Assembly (NCBI RefSeq): GCF_036884655.1
Contig: NC_088340.1
Span: 434,001-498,000, forward strand
DNA: 64,000 bases
Source: Musa acuminata AAA Group
Taxonomy: Eukaryota; Streptophyta; Magnoliopsida; Zingiberales; Musaceae
Direction: 5' to 3'
Positions 34,373 to 58,700 of this stretch are shown here, in pieces. Position 1 is the stretch's first letter. Every line of letters starts with the position of its first letter. The notes beneath the pieces were generated by a model that was given only the letters and a program-made list of their open reading frames with translations, had not been told where the DNA came from and made no database searches. A program made the position numbers and the translations under genes.

Positions 34373-35635
34373 CATCTTGGCTGGATTTTGGTCATCATTT
34401 GTCCTTGTTCTACTATGAGAATTGGAAATCTACAGAATGTGTGTGTGGTGTGTAGTTGCTTCTCGTGGTCCAAAGGAGGGGTTGTCTCGGAGGGAACACA
34501 CCTCTTTGAAAGATTCATGAACTTTGCAAAAGAATAAAATGGATGAGTTTTGCTTGATCAGTGGAGACGATCCTATCATTCCATTGAAATGAATTCCTAC
34601 CAAGCGAGTGGTTCAGCAAAGGATAAATGAAGTGATGAGCTTTCGTTCACAGGTAGACAAAATCCAAACATTTCAGTGGAGACAATCCTATCGACCCATC
34701 AAATTCCTACAAAGTTATTTAACAAAGAATAAATGAATTGAGTTTTCTTTGATTAGTAAACAAAATCCACTTCATTGTATTACCAAGTATACTTGGATTC
34801 ATGACACAAATGGAAGAGTTTTTTTCTTGATTAGTGAAGAAAATACTATTGTTTCATCAGATTCCTATGCAATGATTCAACAAAGAATATATGGATGAGT
34901 GAGAAAATTCTATCATTTCATTAAGTCATACTTGGATCCACCAGTTCTATAAATGAGACCAAGGAAGAGAGAACATATAGCTCACAGTACACTTATGTGC
35001 CATCATGAGGCGCCAGGAGAACATCTACCTTACCAAGATTCCAAACCTAATCAAGGAGTTCATAAGATGTCAATCTCCTTTTGGACTGACCTCATCTGAC
35101 TATCATGTTTGATCATTCATTCAAAGTGCACACTCTAATTTTGCTGACACTATGGGATGAGAGAGAATCTATGGGAGAAATGTGTTGGATTTGTCCCTGA
35201 GAACAATTGGAAATTTTGAAGTACTAAAACAAAAACCCTTGCCCTCTTGTCGTCGTCGTCATCACCATCATCATCTATTTTATTTGAAAAATATATATTT
35301 CTTTTAAGTTATCAAAAAAATTTTAATTATATTGTTTTGAAGTATAAGACGATGACATACCAAACTCAAACTTATGACCCATCAATTATGCAACTATGTA
35401 CTAACCGTTAGAACATCTCGATAGAGAAATACATAACTAACCAAAATGTTTATTATTTATGTCAAAATTAATTTTTAAAATTAAAATTTTATTTTATTTT
35501 ATTAAATTGGATAATCATGGTAATGGCTTTCGTGAAATAACATGTCCCTTGGATTCCTTTCTTAGGGCACTATTTAGACCCTATAAATAGAGTCCAAAAA
35601 TAATCTCAATATATTTATTTAGATAATAATATGAT

Positions 35636-35677
<42 letters not shown>

Positions 35678-36538
35678 TATTGTGATTTGTTGAACATTGG
35701 TATGACTTGCATTTATCATTTCCAGAATAATCCAGAGATGCATCATGAGAAAGCATTAACATGAGATCTCAGATGCATCATATAAAAGTTACTGTGGGTG
35801 AAATCAAAATGCCAGAAAAGAACAAAAAGTTTTGGTGTCAAAAAACATGATGTGCTGCAAATTTTGAAGAGCCTGGAGATTGATTGAGGCATAAGTTGAT
35901 GTAGGGATTTTATATGGAAGGATGATTCAATGTGTGTGGCTATATATATTGCTCATTATATGTACAGGTGCAGATGTCATGTCACCAAACAGAACAAAGC
36001 CGTAAGTGGATTAGTCCATTTAAAGAAGCAACTTTTGGGATGAACTCCACAACATTATCAATAAGAGAAAAAGAATGTAATGGAATGCACATCCAGAAAT
36101 CCATGACAACCTAATCCAAGAAATTGTCGAGGACAAGAAACACTGCACAGCCAGGCAAGTTTGCATCAATAACCCACATGGCTAGAGAGAGAAACAGAGA
36201 ATGACTGTGCATGATAACAAAAGGGGTTATTTTCTGCATAAAACCTTTTACAATAACACAACATCAATGGGTTGGGCATCCAACAAGTTCAAGCAACAAC
36301 CAAAGCCAATAAGTCATTCAGAGAATAAAGAGATATATGGTAGACAACCTTGGCACCTGTGGCGACAGAATTAGAAAACAGCATGATACAAAAGGAGGTA
36401 ATTTCTGCACTAGGCGCACATAATAGAACAGATATAAATCAGTTGTGTCCACCATTTCAGTCACCGAGGACATGATCATGGAAGTGGTCTTGAAGCTTTA
36501 ATTTAGTACACAAGATAACAAGGAGTGGCCTGACTGGA
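33979..36538. other. Intergenic region between convergent PP2A B' and PP2C genes
   Basis: Contains the 3' flanks of both genes, a long (CT)n tract at 34327-34370 and a (TA)n tract at 35641-35672. A short phrase (GTGGAGACAATCCTATC, TTTCATCA variants) recurs between 34560 and 34930 in diverged form. No coding region is supported. Confidence 0.5.
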
Positions 36539-46779
<10,241 letters not shown>

Positions 46780-49552
46780 CCCTCATCTCATCCAAGCTCG
46801 CCTTCTTAACATCTATTTTAATTCAGTTAGTATCCAACAAAGGGGAAAGAAACCAATTTTTCCGACTCTGCATCAAGAGAATTCACATAGATCGCATCAG
46901 TTACCAGATAAGAATGATTCGAAAGCAGCAGCAGGAGACTCCATCAAAAATCCAACTTTTCTTTCTTCATAAAGTCGGAAACTTTATTGCAAACAAGAAT
47001 CAAAGAGGTCGAAAAAATCACTCTTTGACTACTTTAGTACGTTATGTCAGCAAAATATGATCATGAAATTTGCTCGTACAATAGGTCTCAAGTTCAGAGG
47101 CAAAAATCTAAAATCAGAGAAATCGATTACCTCCTCTCGAGATTCAACTCAACCCCCGACGGCGCGGCCGACAGAAAATCTCTCACCAAATTAGACAGAA
47201 CCAAGTCCAGGATCAGCCTTTCGTGCGCTAACTCGAAGAAAAGAAACGATCTAACGACCCACGCGATCTTCTCACCAATCCTGACAACCGCATCTTCTCA
47301 TCCATGCCGACCGCGGCCTCACGAGCGGAAGCGGGATAATTCCCAGAAAAGAATCGCCCGTCAGAAACGCCTCAAATCCGACGCGTCGCACACGAAAGGG
47401 CGGTCAAAAACAGCTATTTAGGTCTAGGTTGGGCGATTAATTGTGCGGCAACCTCAGATCTGGAGATGACGAGACGATTCTTCTTAAAAGGATTGAAGAA
47501 GTGGGAAGATGTGAGGTTGGGTTTGGCTTCCAGGCAGGAGATTTGGAGGAAAAGAAGGCGTTTAATCTCTCCGACACCACTAGCAGACAAAGCCCCTCAG
47601 AAACCGACAAGAGAGAGGCCAACGCCAGCGAGGCACAGCGGCGGCGACGGGCTCCACCAACAGACCAGAAGAGAGAGAGAGAGAGAGAGAGGGAAGGAGT
47701 AGGGAGTACACATCCGCAGATATTTGTACTATAGTCCCTAAAGAGATTACAAATGCTAAATTTAGCCCAATAAGGCGTACGTATGACTATTTCATGCAAA
47801 TACACCCCTTGGTGACATGAGAATAGTCAAATAACCCCTAAAAGGATTTGTAGTTTTCTGCAAATAAACCTATCTATCTATTACTCGATGGTGTTAGACA
47901 TTTTAGCTCATCGATTCCTTTTTTTTTTGTTTTTTTGGTGAGAATATTTTATGAGTGAATCCTAATAATTTTAGAATTATTATTCATATCTTTCTGGATT
48001 GGATTCAGACATTAGAATGAGATGTATTGTTACTCTTAACTGGCAAAATATTTTTATATTTTAATTTTTTATTTACTAGATTAGATTTTATGAGGAGACT
48101 AATAGAAAAATAAATATTTGATTCAGATTCAAGAAGATTTTGGATATTTAAATATTATCGAGGAACTGATGGCTGTCCGCCTACAGGACGATGCAGGGAT
48201 TAAAAAATATATCATTATATTCCTAAATCCATTCAAAGAATTAATATTTTTTTATTTGTGATTTAAAAAATAATTAATATTAAAAATATTTAAATCAATA
48301 AAAAATCATTTTAAAAATAAATTTTTAATATTTTTCAAACTCCATAAAAAAGAAACTTATAAAATAATAAATATTTAAATTAAATATTTATATTTTTAAT
48401 AAATATACTAAATATAAATATTAATTAAAAAAATAAAAAATATTAAATATTAATAAAATAAAAACTTGGAACTACTTAGGACAAACATAATTTTATTTTT
48501 ATTTTTATTTTTAATAAAATCGGAACACTGACCATTAAGAAGGGTGCGGCGTGTCTATCCACCAAGTCTTGTTGCTTTCTCGGTGACTCACATGTCTACG
48601 ACCAATGCGTTTACTAGCCTTGCCATGTATTGCACGTATCCACTCTGCTATCATTTAGGAGCGGGCCTACCCATTACGGGTTAGAATTCAACTTTTCGGG
48701 TATGGATCGATGTAATAGCATTCGTTAATTTAGTGGGTCAAGTATAAGTAGTATGCATTCTCCATCCAAATTCAATACTACTATGTGATCAAATGTTCGC
48801 GTGAGGTCGACCTCAACATTACAATTTCTTGAGCTAAATGAGGATCTCGTGAATGCATTATAAGTATTGAACTCAATCACAAATTTTTCATGACTAATAA
48901 TTTTTAATTTAATAAATGTTACAAAATCATATTCGTCACAAAGAGGGGTGTAGGGAGGAGAGTTTATCGTTTCATTTATAAAATTTAGAATATGAACATA
49001 CGCGATATAAATATTTAAACTCTCGACTAAGGATTTCATTAGTCCGAGAAACAATGGTTTGTATTTAAAGTTTTTTCTTTACGAGAGTTTTGCTAGATAT
49101 ACCCAAGAATCTTTTTTAAAATAAAATACATAATTATTGGAATTTAATTAGTAGTTATTTTATCGTGGATAGTTTCATCAAAAATAATATCAAATATTAT
49201 TTAAACATAAAGAATCGTCTAGCTAAGTTAAATATTTTTTTATGTAAATGATAAACGATCAAAGGATCAAAATCTTAACTAGTTAAATTAGAGTTGTACG
49301 ATATTTATTTTACTGTGACCGATGATACAAATCGATTTGGTGTTATTCATTAAATCTTCAAATTCTTTTTTATGACAATTAACTCATATGAAAGCATGAC
49401 GGATGAGACTTGCCATTGTAGTGAACTTTCGAGGCCTTGTATTCATTTTTTATTCTTTGTAATTTTATATTCTTAATAAAATAAAAGAAAAGAAAAAAAG
49501 AAGGAAAGATATGAGGTGGTCCTGATTTATTTCATGGCGATGTTTTAGACCA

Positions 49553-49553
49553 G

Positions 49554-49608
<55 letters not shown>
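49553..49608. repeat. (GA)n microsatellite
   Basis: About 56 bases of GA repeats with one AAAG interruption. It lies in unassigned intergenic DNA. Confidence 0.95.
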
Positions 49609-49609
<1 letters not shown>

Positions 49610-50579
49610 TGCTCGAAAATGATGAGGTGGGAGCCTTCTCAGAAGCCACTCAAACAACAACAGTGCATGAACTTGCACTCATCAATGCCATGTTATGAAG
49701 ACACTTTGTCCTTTGCCCCTTCACCATCAATGCCATGCTCTCTCTCTCTCTCTCTCATGTCATTGTTAGGGTTGTGGGGTCTCATCCCCGCTTAGCTTGC
49801 TTGCTCTTGTCTTATGTTATTTAAATTTCTCTCACTAAGAGATCAATCTTCAATAATGAGTCATTGGGGAATGCTTCTTATGATGCCCGTAATAACCTTT
49901 TTGGCTGAGGTTTAATAGGGTTGATAAAAATTGATTTCAAGATGAATGGTGGGATGAAGCTCAATAGTATAAAAGAAAAAGGCCAAACAAATTATAAAAA
50001 AAGTATTGTTCAACTCCTTGTGACAATTTTAAATAAATTTTTAAAAAAATTATATTTTAACTATCAGACCAAATCTTTTTTAATAAAGCTCTCGTGAAAA
50101 ATATATAATGACAATGATTTATAATCAATTGAGACTCGAGATATAAAATTCATTCAGTCGAAAAATGATCAAAGTGTCAATTCGGCATACCACATCAATG
50201 TAGCATCTAAATAGAATATTATTGGCTTGAGCGTTTAACCAGCCTAATTACACGTGCTCTAAGTTTTTGTAGGAGTCATTTAAATTATAATTAGATAGTT
50301 GAACTTTTCTTAGATAAGAGAAAACTTTGCCTCTAACAAGTCACCTCATGGGTTCAAGTCAAAACTCCTTGGAGATCTACTCTGATTAGACTCAAACTCA
50401 ATCTTCTCGAGTTAATACTACTCTAACTAGGTTTGAAGTATATATTATAGGAAAATAAAAAACATAAGACCCTTAGGAATATGTTGAGGAGGAGACTCCT
50501 CTCCCAACCATCCACATAGTGGTTAGCCTCTTCTTATCCCCTCTTCTTATCCAAGAGAACATCCATACCAATCCAAGCT

Positions 50580-50938
50580 ATACACTTCTATCATTAACTC
50601 TTTAAACGTTATAAACTCTTCCTTAATTGAGAATCCAACTAGGATAACTATATTTACTTATCCCTTTTTCGAACTTAGTAAGTTTAGGCTTTAATTAGAA
50701 TGACACGGATCATTATCCTTCTTCTCTCGCAACTTGCATAATTCATGACAGTTTTTAAGTTATACTCTCCTATCATCAACTCTTTAAATATTATAGATTC
50801 TCCCCCAATCAAAAATTGAACTAGGATAATTATACTCGTTGATCCCTTTCTCAAACTTAGTAGGTTTAGGCTTTGATTATAATGATATAGATCGTCATCC
50901 ATCTTCTCTCATAACTTGTATAATTCATAACAACATAT
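50580..50938. repeat. Diverged tandem duplication, unit about 182 bp
   Basis: Two copies, about 50580-50756 and 50757-50938. Shared blocks include TATCAT(T/C)AACTCTTTAAA, AACTAGGATAA(C/T)TATA, ACTTAGTA(A/G)GTTTAGGCTTT and CTTCTCTC(G/A)(C/T)AACTTG(C/T)ATAATTCAT. The offset is about 182 bases. The copies are considerably diverged, so the duplication is old. Confidence 0.8.
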
Positions 50939-51779
50939 GTCTCAATAGAAATAGTATACACTTTTATTACTTCTTGCCCACCTTGTGTTTAACTTCATAA
51001 ATATTCTGGACAAGTGATATATTTTAAATAACAATACAAGATCACCCATTGGGTGATCAAACGTAATCCGGTACAAGTATAAGGCAAACCTCAAATATCT
51101 ATTATTAAATTAAGTTTGATGAAAAAAATTAAAAAAGAAAGATGTGCGAACAAAAAAAATTATATGCTCATTAATTAGGTGGCAAATAAATGATTAGACT
51201 CAAGTCAAAGTCAGATGCTTGACACAATCTGGTTAGGAAAAACTACTTCATACATTATTGCAAAAAAACATATCCAATCTAGTTTTAGAAAAAAAAATAT
51301 GTGACCCACTTTAGTGAAGTAAAATTTTTTTTATCTACTCCCGACTGAGATATACCCTATGCACTCTTAGACAAGATATGTCCAACTAACTTTAATTATA
51401 TGAAAAAATCCTAAGAAGAATAATGTTCGACCTAATCCCAAATAAAAATTCATGATCAACTCTAGTTTGGCAAAGATGTTTGGCCATTAACTCACTATAG
51501 TTAGGCATATAACCTCGACTCATTCAAATCGATTGATCAAACTTTATCGAGCAAAAATACAAGTACACTTCATATGTCTGTATATAGAACATAAGCATCA
51601 AGAGTGTTCAATGCACTCTAACCAAGAATACATCTCTCGACATCTGATGCATCTGCCTATGACAAAAGTATCTAAAGCGCCTAATATACACTAATTGGGT
51701 AGAACATATCACTATACCTAATTCATCCATGTAATATGAAAATATTTAATAGAGTACATTTTGACACCGCCCAATTGAC

Positions 51780-52300
51780 AGCCACCTTAGATCATGAGTG
51801 GTGCCATTTCGCTTAGCTGGCAACCACTTCAAATCACATGTGAGGCTACTCCAGCCAAAATAGCATACACATCTCGAAGCAGGGCAAAACAACACAGAGA
51901 TTATTATGTTTTGGAGCGACTTGACTCAGAAATAATGCCATGTTTCAAGTCCGAAGTGGTGCACTGCAAATCCACGTCAACTAAAATCAAGTAAGGTTAG
52001 CCATCAAAGATACAATCTCGCAAGGCATGGGCTCGGGAGGATAGCCTTAGAACAGACAAATTGTCCGACAAAAATATCGATGGACACCAACGAGCACAAG
52101 GGGAGTCGAGTCCCCGCAAGAGGTATAAAAATCACTCTTAGATAGATGTCGGGGGAGAAGATTTATTATCTATACAAATCTAATTTAAGCTTCGAAGAAG
52201 TCAAGCTGGAACTCCCCTCTTTAGTGTTGACCTATTGTGCAGGGACTTGGGACTCGAAGCCCCTTGCAGATTCACTGAGAGAACATCCTTTTTTTTTAAA
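51780..52300 (+). mobile_element. LTR-retrotransposon LTR relic
   Basis: The segment has an LTR-like layout. A TATA box (GGTATAAAAA at about 52132) is followed by TAATTTAAGCTTCGAAGAAG and GACCTATTGTGCAGGGACTT. These parallel the TATA, GACTTAAGCATTGGAAGGG and CCTATTGTGTAGGGTCAT blocks of the LTR at 2737. No pol sequence lies next to it. Both edges are approximate. Confidence 0.45.
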
Positions 52301-53745
52301 TCTTCCTTCGGAGTAATCCCATAGACGATCTTACATAATCGGGACTGAACCAAACCGTGTTACTTCCCGAGCCACGATATAAAATGAATCAAAATAATAT
52401 TCAAAAGTGACTAACGTATCTTAATAGTCTAAAGATGCTCCTTATGCTTGATGCATCTCACCTAACACAAAAGTACGCACCTAATGGGATAAAGTGCACG
52501 ATGCACGTTAACCTAATAAGATATATTCTTGTATCTAATGCATTCACCCAAAACAAAAGTATCCAAAGCCCATGATGCACTCTGATTTAATAATGAATCT
52601 TCTTTTGTCTAATATGTCTATTTTGGATAAAAAAAAAAATTAAAACGCTTGATGCATTCAAAAAATATCTCCTACATTTATGTGTTTATCCAAAATAAAA
52701 AGTTATTCCCCATTACTATAAGCACTTACAGAGTGCTTGACATGCCTTAAGTATATGTATCTCTCATGATTGATACATCCATACAAAAGCATCGAAGGTA
52801 CGTGATTTTGTATGGATACAAAACATAATTATTGAAATCTTGAGATAGACATTACATTTAGGTATGAATAAAACTTTACCCTAAAGCATAATAAAAGAAT
52901 AAATGATATGATAATTATTTGTAACTAATACATATGGATACCACATTAGCACAACAAATAAATGAAATAGTTCAACAATAATGCAATTATAGTATAATAT
53001 CTCTAATTTCAAACACTCAAAACTTATTTTAAACTATCGAAATATCTTTAGTTTTTTTTATTCAATATGAACAGATATTAATCTGAGCTTCATATGGACC
53101 TTAATTAGCTTGCTTCTAACATAAGTTTTATAGGAATTATCTGAATAAAAATTGATAGTTAATAGACATTATATAATGAATGAATGATATATTATTATTA
53201 TTAATTAATAAAATATAATAAAAAATTAAATTATGTTAAAGTGTAAATATAAACATCCTTAAAGACAAGCTCTAGTTATATACATCTTTAGATCATATGT
53301 TAAGTTATAGCACCTTATTTGTTTTCGAAGTCCAATAAAACATACGTGAGCAGGCTTGAAAAAAATAAAAACATTGCAACAAAAATTCAAGAAACAATTC
53401 GGGCCGATTTGAGAGTAGTTTTCAAGATTGATATTTTAGAACAGGTTTTGAATTGTTTTCAAAATCAGTTTTGTTTTCTTAGAGAGAGAGAGAAGAGGGG
53501 GGGGGGAGGGAGAACTGAGAACAAGACAAATTTGTTTCAGAAAACAGCTACCAAAAAGCACTTTTCAGAAAACATTGTTAGTCAAACGGTTTTTGTTTTT
53601 GGAAATAAAAAATAAAAACATTTATTGGAAACACTGCGTCGGTGTACTTCGCCGCGGACTAGCATAGGATGTCGCACTCCCTCTTCCCGTCTCTCTCTCT
53701 CTCGACTCTTCGGCTCCTAAACCCTAACCCAAGTTCTCGCTAAGG

Positions 53746-54171
53746 ATGGCGTTCACGGGGCGGTTGCAGGAGCTGATGAAGAAGTACGGCAAGGTGGCGT
53801 TTGGCGACCACTTCTCCGTCTCCGCCGCAGCCATCACCGGCTTCTACGTGGCCATCAAGAACAACGTCGACGTCGAGTCGATTTTCGAGAAGGTCGGCCT
53901 CTCGTCCCGCGTCCCGGACAATGATCGCGCCTCCGGCGTGGTCATTTTGGACGGCCATGATTCTTTGTCGCCTAAGCCGCCGAGGGAGCAGCAGCAGTAG
54001 ATGAAGATGACTAGGACGGCGGAGCTGGCGGCGTCCAGTGGCGGAACCCTAGCTCTGGCTATACTCTGCAACAAGGGCCTGTTTCCGGTTAGGGTCCCGA
54101 TAACGATCGCCTTCACGCCGCCGATGGCCAGGCTCTTGGCGCGGAGGAATCTCCTCAAGCATCACGTATGA
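53746..54171 (+). pseudogene. DUF1279 (FAM210-like) gene with an internal stop codon
   Basis: A small membrane-protein gene of the DUF1279 family. The first part reads MAFTGRLQELMKKYGKVAFG, then VSAAAITGFYVAIKNNVDVE and SIFEKVGL, all family hallmarks. After a glutamine run (CAG x3) there is an in-frame TAG at 53998-54000 (codon 85). In the same frame the rest of the family continues: RTAELAASSGGTLALAILCN, KGLFPVRVPITIAFTPPM, ARLLARRNLL, ending in TGA at 54171. The full frame is 142 codons, a normal family length, so a single CAG-to-TAG change would explain the break. An ATG follows the TAG immediately (TAGATG), so a separate 56-residue product is conceivable. It could be a young pseudogene or a gene expressed as a truncated product. 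GC-rich codon use is intact on both sides of the stop. Confidence 0.85.
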
Positions 54172-55449
54172 TCCTTCTGCCCAGAACTGTATCTTTTCTG
54201 TCGGAACCTCTTCTCCTTGTGCTTCTTGATTGCAGATGGTTTTAGGTACTGGAGGTAAAACCATGAAAGCTATCTGCAGTTGTTCCCAAATAACTTTTTG
54301 TTGTTACCTCCGAATACAAGCAATGGAAAGATTGCATTTTGACTCACCTCTTGCTTCGATTATGAGCTTCAAACTGTCTGCAATAACTCCTAAATAATAT
54401 TGGTTATTACCTGGCAGTAAGAACAATGAGAAGATTGCATTTTGAGTCGCCTGTTGCTATGATTATGAGAATTTCCTGTGGCTTGTTCAATTATGAATAT
54501 TTTGAGCTTCCACAGGTCTTTAGATATGAAAACTCCATGTCTTGATTTCCATTTTTTCCTTTGTCATACAAAATTTAGTTTGTCATATTTTGCTTAAGGT
54601 AGAACAATTCTTGCTTTTGATTCTTCTAAAGTTTGGAGGCATTATAGAATGAATATAGATTATAGTGGTGATCACTGAAAATTCCAAGAATAGGTTAGCT
54701 CGTTACAAGCTTTTGCTTGTGTGGGATATTGTTTGTCCGTTAGATGTTGATTCAATGCATAGTAATATTTGAATAGTGACATTTTATGGACCATGTTCTT
54801 AAGTTTCTGCCTGTAATATGTATATCCTTGCTACGATGCATTATATCGTATTTCTAAGGCTATTTTTCGTAGCCTTCTCTGGAATTATCGTATTTCTACG
54901 ATGCATTATACGATGCATTATATTGTATTTCTAAGAATCTTTGTTCTCTGTTCAATTGGATTGAGATCGGTCAAGTTGAAACCACCACAATTAAAGGCCT
55001 AAAAATCCGATTTGATTAAAATTTGAGCTAATCTCATAACTTAAATATCATCTAAGTATTAAAAAATATATTATTTCTTAATTTGGTTGATCCATGAATT
55101 ATTTGGTATTGATCCATGATTAATTTGCATTATTTGATAATTGAATCGGATTATTTACTTTACTAGTTGATATCTATTCTTATAGAACTCATTAATATAT
55201 TTGAGATAAAAGACATTCTATGAAAATAAAAAGGAAATTTCTGAATCTGGTGTGATATTCACCGCGTTTAGGAATTCTTTTTCTGAAATCCAGAATCCAG
55301 TGTGCTGTTCACCATGTTTAGGAATTCTTTTTCTGAATTCTTTATGAAATGGGAATGCATAAAACTAAACCATGAGCAAATCCACATAAAATAAATGCTT
55401 TATTTTGGGAGACTTGAACAAGTTTTGCTACTACTAAAGTTATCCACAG

Positions 55450-55525
<76 letters not shown>

Positions 55526-55715
55526 ACTTTGCAAGGATATACATATATATGAACATACCTTTATTTAAAGATGTGCTCTTTGCTGCTCCGAACAAAACAG
55601 CCGATTCGTGAACTTCCATTGGATCAGGTCCTGCCTTGGGTTCTGAGTCACAGCGGTGTCTTCTTTCCACCCGCTCTTCCTATCTCTGCCTTTGCTCCGA
55701 GGCGGTGCAGGGAAG
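54172..55715. other. Intergenic region between DUF1279 and TRAPPC2L relics
   Basis: AT-rich DNA with a (TA)n microsatellite at 55451-55521 and short repeated phrases: GAGAAGATTGCATTTTGA-like at 54325 and 54430, CGATGCATTATA at about 54834-54925, and TTCACC(G/A)(C/T)GTTTAGGAATTC at 55258 and 55309. No coding region is supported. Confidence 0.5.
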
Positions 55716-58700
55716 ATGTCGTCTGCGTCGCCGTTGTTGGCCACCAGGTATCTCTTTCTTTCTCATTCTTTTTCTACATGTGCCTCTTTCTCACATGACT
55801 ATAAGGTGTGGGCCGGCTCTTGATCTGGTGGATTTGACCTGTTGATGATCCACAGAACAATCTGATGTAGCTGCAGAGCTTCACGGAGGCTGAAGATACG
55901 CTGAAGCTCCATCACATTGTTCATTGCTCCTTGGATGTGGTAGACGAGAGAGGTTCCCCTTCTTCTTGTTGTTGATCTTTTATTCTTTCTCGAATTCTTC
56001 AGTTAAGGGCGTTAGTGTGGTCACAGATCTTGATTGAAAAGGACTTGTATTAAAGAATATTTGATGTTAGAAGAATTTGAAGGGATTGAATGATCTTACT
56101 AATTAATAGTGTTCCGCTTAGCGTATCAGACACAAGTCACCTGTATGGTGAGAGTACGAGTAATTGAAAAAATATATATTTATGCAGATAGAGAGGCTTT
56201 TTCTTTTCTTAAGTAGATGATATAATGCTCACTGGATAAGTTCTTATTGAGAAAGATTAGAGCTCAGTACTATAATAGACGTGCTGTATCCTGAATGGAG
56301 AAACACTTGATCTCATATATTGGATAGACTTTACATCATCCTTTTTCCTGACATTTTAAGGTGGTCCTGGGCCATTGTTGCAGTACAATTAACAACTAAG
56401 TTCTTCCTAGGCTAGATGATGCATACGATCATCAGCCTTATAGAATATTAGAGCTTAGCGTTAGAGGAGCTCAAGAACTACATAAGATGGTCATGTACTG
56501 ATCCTGGATGATAAAAGGATCGATTTAATGAGGCTCATTGCTTGTAGTACCAATTCCTAGGAGTTAGGAAACTTTTTTGTTAAAAAAAAGTAAGCTTGAT
56601 GATGGGTGCATTTTATGACTGCATAATTGTTGAGTTTTGATGAGTTAACATTTGCATGTACATGACAGGTGCTGGTCAGCTCGAGTTTCTATGATATATG
56701 CAAACTAATCTAGGTGAGAACTTGTAAACGAAATATTTGGAAACAAATATTGTTCTAACCTCTATGTCAGCCATTATTTTGTTGTCTATTCTTTTTACTC
56801 TACATCCAATCATGGTTATAGCATATGAGTGGTGCACTTTTGCTTTTGCTATTCATCGTTTTCTCTACATCATGAATAATTTCAGGTATTTCTGTCTTTA
56901 CATATGTACATATTTTGCATATCGGTTTTTTTTCCTGCCCATTTAAAACTCAAATGTGAGTAAAACAATTGCTTCTTGTAAATCTTGGACATAATATCCC
57001 TTCCAGATGTATTCATTTTATGATCATATGGTTCATCAGCTTATGGAGGTTCTTCTGTTTCATGACTTCCCATGATAGAATTTCTAGTCTACTAATTCTT
57101 CAAGCTGTTTGTTACCTCATTGGATCCACAAGACTTTTATGCATTCCCCACAAGGAGACATCCTTAGTTGTCAGTGAAACTAGACCTTTTTGGAATTGCT
57201 GAACCATTTATTCACTTCTGAATTATTGTTACCTATGACAATTATTTATGTTGCATATTCTGATAATTGTTGATGTTGACCTATAGAAGCTTCAATTGTT
57301 TTTTATTTTCACATGCAGGAAAATATTTGTTGCTTGCCACACCTAGTGCCGTTACCCTTTTCCAGTCTACTGATTCTCATAATAATGTTTTTATCCGGGA
57401 TCAGCTAGATAATGATTCAGGGCCAAAGCCCAACAAAAACTCAGTTTAATATGGTAAACTCATTAGTCTTCTTACCTGGTAAATAGTTATGCTTTTTTCA
57501 TATCTGACATATATTTTCTATTCTTATACCAGGACATAGTCTATATTCCACGGAATGGCGATTAAGTGTAACATGCTAAGAAGGCATGTTCTTTTCGCTT
57601 TGTTACTTAAATCCTGATTCCTCTGAAACTTCTTTTAAGGCGCTTTATCTCTATTGCTTAATGTCCTGAAATTTCATTTTATGGGTCTTGCATATTGATT
57701 TCTTATACTTGACTTTTTATATAAGAGCTTTTCAAATTTATGCATAATAAAACTATTCTGATTAATTTGCAGGGATAACTAACCTCAGCATGTAATTGCT
57801 ACCATTGAGTGCTCCATTTCTAGGTTGGCAACTTATTACATTAGATGGGCAGTTTAAGAAGTTAGATTCTTAGCTTAGATTTGACATTTTTTGTGTGACC
57901 ATCTTTTTCGATTCCAGTTGAGTCTCTGGGCATTTAATAAGTTGATGCAGTGTCAGGAACTAATGTTTGAAGTGTAACAATCTCATTTCTTCAATAATGC
58001 TAAATATGATGTTGCTGTTCTAAGTGATGATTGTTTCTCCATATTCTTCATTGAAACTTTCCTGAACTTAGCATATGATATTTCTTGTCAAAGATTATAA
58101 TTCGGTATCAATATTATGTAACTGAAATATCTCAATTTTGTTTTAATTAAATGTTCTAAAACTGCCAAGTGTTATTTAAGTTGTTTTCCACTGTCTCTTG
58201 GCACTCAAATATCTCAATTCTGTTTAAATGTTGAGTACATGCTCAATTCTTGTCCAAAGCTTTGATTAAGCCACCTATTTTAACTCCGAATACATCCCAT
58301 ATATCCGTGATTAGTGATCTCTAATTACCTTCCTGTGAATTCAATCATCAAGAGTGATGAAATTCCATCACTTTTTTATTTTTCAGAACTTACCAACACA
58401 AATATTATCACCATCTGAGCACCCAAGCACGTGGGCTTCACTCCTAGAAGAAATGAAAATTGGTTTCTGGGAGCACCTAATATCTTATGTCTTTACATGA
58501 TAATGTTGTACCCATTGTTGTTCTAGTTATTGGTATCACAGTCTCTGCAACTCAAATATTTGACATGCTCATTAGGCATATTAGATGATCACGATTCCCA
58601 CCAGCGATGTGGAATATTGGGGCCTTCATATGCTCATCATTTTGTTGTCATTGTGTATGATTGGTCCCTTGCAGGACTTTTAGTTCATCAGGGTGCACAA

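Larger units (their letters stand above)
46780..53745. other. Gene-poor region between PP2C and the DUF1279 pseudogene
   Basis: 46780-47700 is probably PP2C promoter and 5' UTR, with a (GA)n tract at 47671-47691. Beyond 47800 the DNA is AT-rich. A (GA)n tract lies at 49553-49608, a 182-bp duplication at 50580-50938 and an LTR relic at about 51780-52300. The open frame at 48725-49054 (minus) and the others here match no family I recognise. 53640-53745 is the probable 5' flank of the DUF1279 relic. Confidence 0.5.

Noticed and set aside
48725..49054. 109-codon minus-strand frame
   Set aside because: It lies in AT-rich unassigned DNA and its translation matches no family I know.
57319..57449. 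Exon-like frame SAVTLFQSTDSHNN after an AG site in the TRAPPC2L intron
   Set aside because: I recognise no family, it has no in-phase partner exons, and it is short.
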